Shown: positions 15,338 to 21,674, counted from the stretch's first letter. The stretch is 21,674 nucleotides of DNA from an uncultured Eubacteriales bacterium (GCA_900547745.1 URHT01000031.1:1-21674), one strand, 5' to 3'. Numbers and translations: made by a program. Notes: generated by a model not told the origin, from the letters alone.

Positions 15338-16258
15338 ATGCGCGTTATCGATCTGGAAAACATCAAGGAATCCATGAACAACGAGACACAGTTCGTACTG
15401 CGGTGCGAGGAGGTATTCCACGACAAGATCTCCGCCGCCGCAGCCACCATTCTCTCCGGCAACCGCCCCATCGTGGCGCTGACCGGCCCCTCTGGCAGCG
15501 GCAAGACCACGACCGCCATGCGTCTGAAGGACTATCTGGAAAATCTGGGCGTGACGGTATGCCTGCTGAGCATGGATAACTTCTTCCTGCCGTTGGATCA
15601 GCGTCCGCCGGAGGCCACGGACTGGGAATCCCCCTACTGCGTCAACGTGGATCTGCTGGTGTCCTGCATCAGCCGCCTGCTGGACGGCAAGGAGGTTGAT
15701 ATCCCCTGGTATGATTTTAAGTCCGGCAGCACCGGCGGCTACAAGAAAATGCAGGGTGAAAAGGGCTGCATCGTCATCGCGGAGGGGATCCATATGCTCA
15801 ATCCCCTGATCTTCGACAAGATCCGCGGCGCTGCCACCGGCATCTATGTCGCCCCCCGCACCCGCATCCTCACCAACAACGACCGCGTGGTGCGGCCCGA
15901 GCAGCTGCGCGTGGCACGGCGGCTCATCCGGGACTACAATACCCGTGGCCACTCCCTGCGGGAGACGGTGGAGCGGGCGGAAAGCGTAAATCGGGGCGAA
16001 GTCAACTATATCAAGCCCTATAAGGGCAACGCCGCTATTCACATTGACTCCTTCCACGACTATGAGCCGTGCATCCTGACCAAATGCCTCAGCGAGATCC
16101 CCAATATTCGGGAGGAGCTGACGGCGGAGTATCTGCAGGCACACGATCTCACCGATCTCATCGACGTGGTGGAGACGGTGCCGCCGCTGCACACCCCCTT
16201 CGTGCCCCGGAACTCCATCGTCCGCGAATTCGTGGGCGGCAGCTGCTATGAATATTGA
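15338..16258 (+). CDS. Uridine-kinase-like P-loop nucleoside kinase
   Basis: A 306-residue protein of the uridine kinase / phosphoribulokinase P-loop class. Walker A GPSGSGKTTTA is at 50-60, followed by SMDNFFLPLDQRPPEATDWESP (78-99), which resembles the uridine-kinase substrate region (D.FY.......NWD.P). IPWYDFKSGSTGGYKK (122-137) and CIVIAEGIHML (144-154, Walker-B-like) follow, then RLIRDYNTRGHSLRETV (195-211). This central block is typical of the longer Clostridia kinases, though the N-terminal TGS domain many of those carry is absent. Expected reaction: uridine or cytidine to the monophosphate with ATP. ATG at 15338 with AAGGAG upstream; a longer in-frame start overlaps the promoter. Neighbouring upp and the cytidylate-kinase-like gene support a pyrimidine role; the substrate is inferred. 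Confidence 0.82.
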   Translation: MRVIDLENIKESMNNETQFVLRCEEVFHDKISAAAATILSGNRPIVALTGPSGSGKTTTAMRLKDYLENLGVTVCLLSMDNFFLPLDQRPPEATDWESPYCVNVDLLVSCISRLLDGKEVDIPWYDFKSGSTGGYKKMQGEKGCIVIAEGIHMLNPLIFDKIRGAATGIYVAPRTRILTNNDRVVRPEQLRVARRLIRDYNTRGHSLRETVERAESVNRGEVNYIKPYKGNAAIHIDSFHDYEPCILTKCLSEIPNIREELTAEYLQAHDLTDLIDVVETVPPLHTPFVPRNSIVREFVGGSCYEY

Positions 16259-16292
16259 TGTTTGCGTATAACGCTACAAAGGAGGTCGTATT

Positions 16293-16916
16293 ATGAACCG
16301 TATCGTCACCATCAGCCGTGAGTTTGGCTCCGGCGGCCGTGAGCTGGGCAAGCGTCTGGCCGAAGCACTGCACATCCCCTGCTATGACCATGAGATCATC
16401 GAAATGATCGCCAAGGAGAACGGCTTTAACGAAGACTATGTGGCACATATGTCTGAAAAAAGTATCGAGGCCGCCTATCCCCTGACCATCGGCCACCGGT
16501 TCGGCGTACCTCCCTTCCAGATCATAGACCAGCCCATCCGCGTGGCCGTGGCCCAGCGCCAGATCCTGGAGAACTTCGCCAAGAGCGGCGACTGTGTCAT
16601 CGTGGGCCGGGGCGCGGACGTGATCCTGAAGGCGTATAAGCCGCTGAACATCTTTGTGTATGCCGACAAGGAATCCAAGATCGAGCGGTGCCAGCGCCGC
16701 GCTCCCGCCGGAGAGAACATGACCGTCTCCGAGATCGAGAAGCGCATGAAGCAGATCGACCGCAACCGCGCCCAGCACCACCAGATGTACAGCGACAGCA
16801 AGTGGGGCGCCAAGGAGTCCTATGACCTGTGCGTCAACACCACCCGCCGTTACGTCAAGGATCTGGTTCCCGCCATCGCCAAGTTCTGCGAGGACTGGTT
16901 CAACTCCCACGAATAA
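16293..16916 (+). CDS. Cytidylate-kinase-like P-loop protein (Cytidylate_kin2 type)
   Basis: A 207-residue protein with the pattern of the cytidylate-kinase-like family in Firmicutes: it begins MNRIVTISREFGSGGRELGKRLAEAL with the short phosphate loop GSGGRELGKR (12-21), then YDHEIIEMIA (31-40) and CVIVGRGADVIL (101-112). An Arg/Lys-rich lid follows, with RCQRRAPAG (132-140) and KRMKQIDRNRAQHH. Canonical Cmk has the same N-terminal logic but differs elsewhere, so true CMP/dCMP kinase activity is uncertain. ATG with AAAGGAGG upstream, 34 bases after the uridine-kinase-like gene and in the same unit. A strong terminator follows 14 bases after the stop. Confidence 0.82.
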   Translation: MNRIVTISREFGSGGRELGKRLAEALHIPCYDHEIIEMIAKENGFNEDYVAHMSEKSIEAAYPLTIGHRFGVPPFQIIDQPIRVAVAQRQILENFAKSGDCVIVGRGADVILKAYKPLNIFVYADKESKIERCQRRAPAGENMTVSEIEKRMKQIDRNRAQHHQMYSDSKWGAKESYDLCVNTTRRYVKDLVPAIAKFCEDWFNSHE

Positions 16917-16930
16917 GATATATACGAGAA

Positions 16931-16960
16931 CGCCCGAAGCATCAGCTTCGGGCGCTTTTT
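16931..16960 (+). terminator. Intrinsic terminator after the cytidylate-kinase-like gene
   Basis: A perfect 10-bp stem CGCCCGAAGC / GCTTCGGGCG (16931-16940 and 16945-16954), ATCA loop, followed by CTTTTTG. Confidence 0.87.
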
Positions 16961-17014
16961 GCTTGTTCATATTATCGGGCAGTATGGGAACACTACCGGC
17001 AAAGGAGTGATGGT

Positions 17015-17233
17015 ATGATCCCCTGCACCGACAGCTGCCAGTGGCAGCGGGACGGCTTATGTACGCTGGCGGTCTGCGGCGCTGCGGGGCAGCCCAGCAC
17101 CGGGCACCCCTGCGTCCACTACCTGCCTATTGCCCCCGGGCCAGCAGACGCAGCGCCTCCGAAATGTTCCGGACAGGCAGCAGCTCCAACGTGGGGCGTG
17201 CCCGGAGGTCAACGGCGTGATGCGCCGGAATGA
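17015..17233 (+). CDS. Small Cys-rich protein, uncharacterised (ORF overlapping the radA 3' end)
   Basis: A 72-codon ORF starting ATG with AAAGGAG 7 bases upstream. The first 40 residues (MIPCTDSCQWQRDGLCTL, then AVCGAAGQPSTGHPCVHYLP) hold five cysteines in a C-x3-C-x7-C-x4-C-x11-C pattern and end in an aromatic/proline motif, which looks like a tiny metal- or disulfide-stabilised domain. The remaining 32 residues are Pro/Ala-rich and lie antisense to the last 107 bases of radA, so the natural tail may be a by-product. It follows the cytidylate-kinase-like terminator; TATTAT at about 16970-16975 is a weak -10 candidate. I do not recognise the gene. The ribosome site and Cys pattern favour a real gene, but the radA overlap is a concern. 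Confidence 0.5.
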   Translation: MIPCTDSCQWQRDGLCTLAVCGAAGQPSTGHPCVHYLPIAPGPADAAPPKCSGQAAAPTWGVPGGQRRDAPE

Positions 17234-18491
17234 TGCACTGTGTAAAGCCTAAGCGCTTTACCTCTGAAAGCCGCTGCTCCATGTGGCTGACGCTGCGTAT
17301 CTCCCCGGAAAGGCCCACCTCGCCCACAGCGGCCATGCCGTTGGGCACAGGCTTGTCCAGATAGCTGGAGGCGATGGCCACCACGGCGGCCAGATCGGCG
17401 GCGGGCTCGTCCAGCGTCAGGCCGCCAATGATGTTCAGATAGGCGTCGCACTGGCTGACCTTCAGCCCGCCCCGCTTTTCCAGCACCGCCAGCAGCATGG
17501 CGGCGCGGTTGTAGTCGAAGCCGTTGCTGCTGCGGAGGGGCCGTGCCCCGGCGCAGGGGGCGATGAGGGCCTGTATCTCCGCCAGCACAGGGCGTGCGCC
17601 CTCCATGACGCAGGTGACGCAGGTGCCCGAGGCGTCCTGCGGACGGCCGGACAGCAGCATCTCCGAGGGGTTCTCCACCTCCCGCAGACCGCTGTCCAGC
17701 ATCTCAAAGACGCCGATCTCGTTGGTGGCGCCGAAGCGGTTCTTGGCGGCCCGGAGGATGCGATAGGTCATGCGGCTGTCACCCTCGAAGTACAGCACGC
17801 AGTCCACCATGTGCTCCAGCACCTTGGGGCCGGCGATGCTGCCCTCCTTGTTGACGTGGCCGATGACGAACACCGTGACGCCCTGTCCCTTGGCCAGCTG
17901 CATCAGCGCCATGGTGCAGTCCTTCACCTGTCCCACGCCGCCGGCGGGGGCGTCCAGCTCCTCGTTGTATAGAGTCTGGATGGAGTCCACGATCAGCACG
18001 TCCGGCTCCTCCCGGCGGACGCACTCCAGCACGTCGCCCAGCCGCGTCTCCGACAGGACGAACAGGTTCTCACTGTCCACGGAAAGGCGCTTGGCCCGCA
18101 GCTTCAGCTGGCGGGCGGACTCCTCGCCGGAGACGTACAGCACCTTGCAGGTGCGGCCCAGCTGCTGGCAGATCTGGAGCATCAGCGTGGACTTGCCGAT
18201 ACCGGGCGCGCCGCCCACCAGCACCAGCGAGCCCTTCACCGCACCGCCGCCCAGCACCCGATCCAGCTCCCCCATGCCGGTGGGGAAGCGGATCTCCTCA
18301 TCCTCCTGCAGGGATGTAATGGGAGATGCCTTTACAGTGTCTGCGATACGCTGTGTCTTGCCGCTTTTGGCAGGGCGCTCCGCCGGCTGCTCCACCATGG
18401 AGTTCCACGCACCGCACACGGCGCAGCGGCCCGCCCATTTGGGGCTCTCGCTGCCGCACTCCGTGCAGAAAAAGGCAGTTTTTGCTTTCAT
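17127..18491 (-). CDS. radA: DNA repair protein RadA (Sms)
   Basis: A 454-residue ATPase that promotes branch migration of recombination intermediates as a DnaB-like helicase. Domains in order: zinc finger with C9, C12, C23 and C26 (CTEC...CAVC), RecA-like core with Walker A GAPGIGKS (94-101) and VLIVDSIQTLYNEE (165-178), the RadA-specific KNRFG motif (250-254), and a C-terminal Lon-protease-like domain without catalytic use (GLTLDEPAADLAAVVAIASS, GMAAVGEVGLSGEIRSV). The ATG at 18491 overlaps the cwlD stop as ATGA and has GAGGG upstream; a 40-codon longer frame inside cwlD is rejected. It ends in TAG and converges on a small ORF with no clear terminator between them. Confidence 0.96.
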   Translation of the reverse strand: MKAKTAFFCTECGSESPKWAGRCAVCGAWNSMVEQPAERPAKSGKTQRIADTVKASPITSLQEDEEIRFPTGMGELDRVLGGGAVKGSLVLVGGAPGIGKSTLMLQICQQLGRTCKVLYVSGEESARQLKLRAKRLSVDSENLFVLSETRLGDVLECVRREEPDVLIVDSIQTLYNEELDAPAGGVGQVKDCTMALMQLAKGQGVTVFVIGHVNKEGSIAGPKVLEHMVDCVLYFEGDSRMTYRILRAAKNRFGATNEIGVFEMLDSGLREVENPSEMLLSGRPQDASGTCVTCVMEGARPVLAEIQALIAPCAGARPLRSSNGFDYNRAAMLLAVLEKRGGLKVSQCDAYLNIIGGLTLDEPAADLAAVVAIASSYLDKPVPNGMAAVGEVGLSGEIRSVSHMEQRLSEVKRLGFTQCIIPAHHAVDLRARPTLELLPVRNISEALRLLARGQ

Positions 18492-19216
18492 GCTGTTCCC
18501 TCGTTCGTATAGTATTGGCAGTAAGCCGCCGCGATGACGGCGGCCATTTTCACCTGATAGGACGACTGCTGTAAAAGTGCCGTCTCCTCCGGATTGGACA
18601 GGAAGCCGCACTCCACCAGAATGGCGGGACAGGTGGTGTGGGACATGAGATACACCCCGTCGCCGATGGGCTTGGCGGTCTTGGCGCTCTCGTTCACCGT
18701 ACCGTTCAGCGCCTGCTGCACCACCTCGGCCAGCTGCCGGGACGGCTCCACGGCGTTGTAGAACACCTGCGCACCCCGAACGCCTGGGTGGCCGGGCAGG
18801 CAGTTCTGGTGGATGCTGATGAGCAGCGCGCCGGGCGTCCCGTTGGCCAGCGCCGTGCGGTTTTTCAGGTCGGAGGCCTTCTTCTCCCGCAGCGTAACGG
18901 CGGTATCATCGTAAACGGCGTCGTCGCCGGTGCGGGTCATCACCGACGGATGTCCCAGAAGCCGCAGGATCTCATAGAGCCGCCGGGTGATCTGAAGATT
19001 GATGCCGCTCTCGGCCACGCCGCTGTCCGACACGGCGCCGCCGTCCTCCCCGCCGTGACCGGCATCCAGCACCGGTGTGGTCTGGGACACCGCAGGCGTA
19101 ACGGGCGCGGCGGCAGACGCCGCCTGCGGCGGCCGGGGCGCCACCGCCGCCAGCGTGACGAGCACGACGGCCAGCGCGGCGGTATATATCGCTTTTTTCG
19201 GAATGAACAGCACCAT
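18488..19216 (-). CDS. cwlD: N-acetylmuramoyl-L-alanine amidase, CwlD-like
   Basis: A 242-residue Amidase_3 zinc hydrolase that cleaves the MurNAc-L-Ala bond. An N-terminal hydrophobic segment (about 9-27) acts as signal or anchor, then VLDAGHGGEDGGA (H54), VAESGINL (zinc ligand E69), LLISIHQNC (H136) and CPAILVECGFLSNPEE (catalytic E202). Length and single-domain layout with a short N-terminal membrane segment match CwlD (about 240 residues), which makes muramic-delta-lactam in spore cortex; many other amidases carry binding domains that are absent here. ATG at 19216 with GAGGAGGGG upstream; the in-frame extension starts before the promoter and is rejected. It is translationally coupled to radA. 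The amidase call is firm, the CwlD role probable. Confidence 0.88.
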   Translation of the reverse strand: MVLFIPKKAIYTAALAVVLVTLAAVAPRPPQAASAAAPVTPAVSQTTPVLDAGHGGEDGGAVSDSGVAESGINLQITRRLYEILRLLGHPSVMTRTGDDAVYDDTAVTLREKKASDLKNRTALANGTPGALLISIHQNCLPGHPGVRGAQVFYNAVEPSRQLAEVVQQALNGTVNESAKTAKPIGDGVYLMSHTTCPAILVECGFLSNPEETALLQQSSYQVKMAAVIAAAYCQYYTNEGTA

Positions 19217-19265
19217 GCGTCTCCCCTCCTCGGGAAAGCCTATGGCGGCGGGCGGCGTTTTATGT

Positions 19266-19276
19266 ATCATACCACA
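19266..19276 (-). promoter_or_regulatory. Extended -10 promoter of cwlD-radA
   Basis: Minus strand TGTGG directly followed by TATGAT (19266-19271). At 17 bases upstream only TTTCCT is found, a poor -35, so the TRTG element probably compensates. Transcription would start near 19259, about 43 bases before the cwlD ATG. A sporulation sigma factor was considered, but no sigma-E, -F or -G pattern is clear. Confidence 0.6.
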
Positions 19277-19305
19277 GCGGATGGAAAAAGGAAATCCCTT
19301 TTCCG

Positions 19306-19393
19306 CCCACACAAACAGCTATCCCCCGGCGAAGCCGGGGGATAGCTGTTATACGGTGTTTACTTGCCGGGTCGTGCGGAGACGATGTTGCTG
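19306..19393. repeat. 88-bp direct repeat, copy 1 (3' cassette)
   Basis: Exact match, base for base, with 21567-21654. It spans the last 10 full codons plus the stop of the transglutaminase/FN3 gene, the 9-base gap after the stop, the 37-base hairpin and 8 bases beyond. Sequence diverges sharply on both sides. Confidence 0.95.
19314..19350 (-). terminator. Hairpin terminator of the transglutaminase/FN3 gene
   Basis: A perfect 17-bp inverted repeat (AACAGCTATCCCCCGGC and its complement) with a 3-base loop, 9 bases after the stop. On the minus strand it is followed by TTGTGTGGG, a weak U-tract, so release may be less efficient than at the other terminators here, or the very stable stem may act as an mRNA 3' end stabiliser. 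Confidence 0.75.
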
Positions 19394-21441
19394 TATGGGC
19401 TCAGCCCGGCAGCGTTACATGCCTTGACCCGGTAATAGTAGGTCGTGCCCTTGGCCGCGCTGGTGTTGACGTAGCTGGTGGAGGTGGTGGTCGCCAGCAG
19501 GCTGTAACCGGTACCCCTGGACGTGGAGCGGTAGATGCGATAGGACGTCGCACCGGGGACGGCGTCCCACGCCAGCATGGGTTTGCCGCTGGAGACGGAG
19601 AGCCCGATGTTCAGCACCGGCGCGGGCAGCGTAGCCTTGCCGCTGACGATGTTGCTGTACCCGCTGGCCATACCGTCCCGGTTCACCGCCTTGACCCGGT
19701 AGTAGTAGGTCTTGCCTGCCGCCGCGCCGGTGTTGACATAGCTGGTGGAGCTGGTGGTGCCCAGCAGACTGTAGCCGGTGCCCCGGCTCTCGGAACGGTA
19801 GATGCGGTAGGACACCGCGCCGCTGACGGCCTTCCATGTCAGCCGGGGCTTGCCTGTGGAGGAATTGCCGGCGGTCACGGAGGGCGCGGCGGGCGCGGCC
19901 GCCTTAGCCTTGCCGCTGACGATATTGCTGTATCCGCTGGCCATACCGTTCCGGTTCACCGCCTTGACCCGGTAGTAGTAGGTCGTACCGGTGGATGCGC
20001 CGGTGTTGACGTAGCTGGTAGAGGTGGTAGTTCCCAGCAGACTGTAGCCGCTGTTTTGCCGCGTGGAGCGGTAGACCTCGTACTTCACCGCACCGCTGAC
20101 GGCGTTCCATGTCAGCTTCGGCTTGCCCGTAGAGGAATTGCCGGCGGTCACGGAGGGCGCGGCGGGCGCGGCCGTCTTGGCCTTGCCGCTGACGATATTG
20201 CTGTGCCCGCTGGTGCCCACGCTGTTCACCGCTTTGACCCGGTAGTAGTAGGTCTTCCCCACCGCCGCGCCGGTGTTGGTATAGCTGGTGGCCGTGGTCG
20301 TACCCAGCAGGCTGTAGCCGGTGCCGCGGCTCTCGGAGCGAAACACGCGGTAGGACGTGGCGCCGCTGACGGCGTTCCATGTCAGCTTCGGCTTGCCGCT
20401 GTCGGAGTACGTCATGGTCACGGTGGGGGCCGCAGGCGGCAGCGGGGCGTTGGGGTCGAAGTCCGTGGCGGAGACGGGATACTGGTTCCAGAAGTAGGTG
20501 TTATTTTCGTCCGTTATCACCGTGTGATCCTGACCGAATTCCGTTGTGCCCTTCAGGAAATAGCGGTAATTGGTCTGGCCCTCATCCCATGTAGCATCCA
20601 GACAGTAGTACTTGCCGTTGTCCATCCTCACGATGTTCCATGCGTGGTAGCCGCCTGCCGTGCCGGTGATAAAGCGGCAGTCGATGCCCGCGTCGTTAGC
20701 CAGCCTGTAAAACAGGGACGCATATCCGTTGCACACCGCCGTCCTATTGATGACCGCAGCATAAGCGGTATATTGCAGCAGGTAGCTGTCATTGCCCAGA
20801 TTGGCATAGTCGTACCGGACATTTCTGGTGATCCAGTCATAGATGGCCTGCACCTTCTGATAGGTGCTCTTTCCGTCCAGCGCCAGCTGGGGCAGGAGCG
20901 TGCCCTTGATGTAGCTGCTCAGCGTCGCTTCCTGCTGGGCTGTGGTGAACCAGTTGGTCTGGAAATACATGGTGAACGTTATGTAGCTGCCATTGTCCCG
21001 GTACGAGAAGCCCGGGTAGTAAAAATATTTTCCTCCCTGCCAGCGCAGATAGTCGCCGCCGGTACCGTTGCTGCGCGTATGCTCCAGTGCGCTGTCCCAG
21101 ATACGCGCCAGCGTTCCCTGTATATCGGAGCCGGAGGGCAGCTTCAAGCTCAGTGGGATCGTTTCCGCGCGGGTGAGCATCTGTCTGCGCACTTCCTCGA
21201 CCGCCGCCATCTCCGACAGATATGTGACACTCTCCGCCGGCATAGCCGTCGGCTTCTGCCGGGATGAAATGTCCGGTATCCGGACTTTCAGTATGCTGCT
21301 GTATACCGGATCGACGCGCAGCGTCGATTCAACGTAGCCTACGGTGCCGCTCTCCGCTGCCAGTACCTGCGTCGGCAGCAGCGTCAGCGACATGACCAGC
21401 GCCAGCAGCAGCGCGGTCAGCCTCTTTGTGACCTTCTTCAT
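19360..21441 (-). CDS. Secreted transglutaminase-like protein with four FN3 domains
   Basis: A 693-residue exported protein. The signal peptide starts MKKVTKRLTALLLALVMSLT and ends near VLAAES (30). After an N-terminal region (about 35-190) comes a transglutaminase/papain-like core (about 192-300) with the full triad: C237 in RTAVCNGYASLFYRLA, H266 in GGYHAWNIV, and D282 in YYCLDATWDE. Four FN3 modules follow (about 337-422, 426-513, 517-604, 607-693). Each holds TWNAVSGA-, YRVKAVN- and SNIVSGKAK-type segments, the last ending SNIVSARPGK. There is no LPxTG, SLH or LysM motif, so the protein is released or held through FN3 contacts. Proteins of this layout may crosslink or cleave extracellular proteins; direction is unknown. 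ATG at 21441 with AAGGAGGAG upstream; an in-frame start 14 codons earlier lies in the leader hairpin. Confidence 0.92.
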   Translation of the reverse strand: MKKVTKRLTALLLALVMSLTLLPTQVLAAESGTVGYVESTLRVDPVYSSILKVRIPDISSRQKPTAMPAESVTYLSEMAAVEEVRRQMLTRAETIPLSLKLPSGSDIQGTLARIWDSALEHTRSNGTGGDYLRWQGGKYFYYPGFSYRDNGSYITFTMYFQTNWFTTAQQEATLSSYIKGTLLPQLALDGKSTYQKVQAIYDWITRNVRYDYANLGNDSYLLQYTAYAAVINRTAVCNGYASLFYRLANDAGIDCRFITGTAGGYHAWNIVRMDNGKYYCLDATWDEGQTNYRYFLKGTTEFGQDHTVITDENNTYFWNQYPVSATDFDPNAPLPPAAPTVTMTYSDSGKPKLTWNAVSGATSYRVFRSESRGTGYSLLGTTTATSYTNTGAAVGKTYYYRVKAVNSVGTSGHSNIVSGKAKTAAPAAPSVTAGNSSTGKPKLTWNAVSGAVKYEVYRSTRQNSGYSLLGTTTSTSYVNTGASTGTTYYYRVKAVNRNGMASGYSNIVSGKAKAAAPAAPSVTAGNSSTGKPRLTWKAVSGAVSYRIYRSESRGTGYSLLGTTSSTSYVNTGAAAGKTYYYRVKAVNRDGMASGYSNIVSGKATLPAPVLNIGLSVSSGKPMLAWDAVPGATSYRIYRSTSRGTGYSLLATTTSTSYVNTSAAKGTTYYYRVKACNAAGLSPYSNIVSARPGK
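19363..20433 (-). repeat. Tandem FN3-coding repeat array
   Basis: Four FN3 units inside the transglutaminase/FN3 gene. The anchor CGCTGACGAT recurs at 19641, 19914 and 20187, a period of exactly 273 bases (91 codons); the last unit is 264 bases. The high similarity at base level, including matched silent positions, points to recent unit duplication or gene conversion. Confidence 0.9.
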
Positions 21442-21461
21442 AACTCTCCTCCTTACGTACA

Positions 21462-21478
21462 CAGGCCCAGCGGGCCTG
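21462..21478 (-). promoter_or_regulatory. Hairpin in the 5' leader of the transglutaminase/FN3 gene
   Basis: A perfect 7-bp inverted repeat CAGGCCC / GGGCCTG with a 3-base loop falls just after the predicted transcription start (near 21485) and 7 bases before the ribosome binding site (21446-21454). It may protect the 5' end or tune translation. No T-tract follows, so it is not a classical terminator. Confidence 0.4.
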
Positions 21479-21491
21479 CTCATACAGAAAG

Positions 21492-21502
21492 ATCATACCA
21501 TA
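21492..21502 (-). promoter_or_regulatory. Extended -10 promoter of the transglutaminase/FN3 gene, with A-tract upstream region
   Basis: Minus strand TATGG followed by TATGAT (21492-21497), a TRTG element plus -10. The -35 position (TGTACT, 21515-21520) is weak. Immediately upstream, three A-tracts (minus strand; T runs at 21525-21529, 21533-21539 and 21545-21550 on the plus strand) are spaced about one helical turn apart, as in UP elements or curved DNA. Confidence 0.6.
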
Positions 21503-21566
21503 GCCGCCGGAAAAAGTACACCTGTTTTTCGATTTTTTTCGTGGTTTTTTGCGGATAATCAAACTT

Positions 21567-21654
21567 CCCACACAAACAGCTATCCCCCGGCGAAGCCGGG
21601 GGATAGCTGTTATACGGTGTTTACTTGCCGGGTCGTGCGGAGACGATGTTGCTG
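21567..21654. repeat. 88-bp direct repeat, copy 2 (3' cassette)
   Basis: Identical to 19306-19393. It contains the end of a second FN3-type gene, its stop and its hairpin. Bases outside the block are unrelated on the downstream side and soon differ within the coding side. Confidence 0.95.
21575..21611 (-). terminator. Hairpin terminator of the FN3-type gene at the window end
   Basis: The same perfect 17-bp stem and 3-base loop as at 19314-19350, placed 9 bases after the stop at 21621. Weak T-tract on the minus strand. Confidence 0.75.
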
Positions 21655-21674
21655 AAGTCGCTGACCGCCGTGCC
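21621..21674 (-). CDS. C-terminal end of another FN3-type protein (partial)
   Basis: Only the last 17 codons and TAA stop are inside the window: GTAVSDFSNIVSARPGK. The final ten residues are identical to those of the protein encoded at 19360-21441 and match the last strand of its FN3 domain, so this gene most likely also ends in an FN3 module. It lies in the same direction, about 180 bases upstream of the next gene's ATG. The start, the N-terminal domains and the function are outside the window. Confidence 0.8.
   Translation of the reverse strand, partial: GTAVSDFSNIVSARPGK

Noticed and set aside
17034..17048. Inverted repeat GCTGCC-AGT-GGCAGC as a terminator for radA
   Set aside because: There is no T-tract on either strand and it lies within the Cys-rich ORF, about 80 bases past the radA stop.
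19363..20433. Regularly spaced repeats considered as a CRISPR-like array
   Set aside because: The period is 273 bases, the units are in-frame FN3 domains, and there are no short repeats with unique spacers and no cas genes.
21344..21655. Plus-strand ORFs here and at 19077-19427 that end in the same peptide
   Set aside because: The shared peptide comes only from the 88-bp repeat read on the wrong strand; both ORFs run antisense to signal peptide or amidase coding regions.

Overview
The window reads as chromosomal DNA from a GC-rich, endospore-forming Gram-positive bacterium, most likely a gut-type Clostridia member near Oscillospiraceae. This is inferred from strong AGGAG-type ribosome binding sites, TTG and GTG starts, B. 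subtilis-like promoters with a TRTG extended -10 element, a CwlD-type sporulation/germination amidase, and secreted BspA-like leucine-rich and fibronectin type III (FN3) proteins. No database search was possible.

Layout. Positions 1-2125 (-) hold the 5' part of a secreted LRR/FN3 protein whose end lies outside the window. Positions 2258-11984 (-) are one tightly packed eight-gene unit, read in the order ddl, murF, ABC-F ATPase, flavodoxin-like protein, prfA, LUD-domain protein, a TsaC/Sua5-CoaE fusion, and an M18 aminopeptidase. It has one clear promoter and one strong terminator. rodA (12049-13200, -) has its own promoter and terminator and is divergent from a plus-strand unit, tsaE-tsaB-upp (13346-15167). 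A second plus-strand unit (15338-16916) encodes a uridine-kinase-like and a cytidylate-kinase-like protein. A small Cys-rich ORF (17015-17233, +) runs into the 3' end of radA. cwlD-radA form a minus-strand pair (17127-19216). The right end holds a secreted transglutaminase-like protein with four FN3 domains (19360-21441, -) and the last 17 codons of another FN3-type protein (21621-21674, -).

How the genes fit together. The core is housekeeping: peptidoglycan precursor synthesis and polymerisation (ddl, murF, rodA), translation (prfA, ABC-F), tRNA t6A modification (TsaC domain, TsaE, TsaB; TsaD is not here), CoA synthesis (CoaE domain), pyrimidine salvage (upp and possibly the two kinases), DNA repair (radA) and spore cortex maturation (cwlD). 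At both ends sit exported, repeat-rich proteins sharing an FN3 module. The two right-hand ones share an exact 88-bp block covering the last codons, the stop and the terminator, which suggests a family of surface or secreted proteins with interchangeable 3' tails.

No tRNA, rRNA, CRISPR array, insertion sequence or phage gene was seen. No gap between genes exceeds 300 bases; the largest (about 190 bases, 2126-2314) holds a promoter and a terminator. I see no convincing novel defence or mobile system. The most unusual items are the identical 3' cassettes, the TsaC-CoaE fusion, the Gln at RF1 position 193, and the small Cys-rich ORF.
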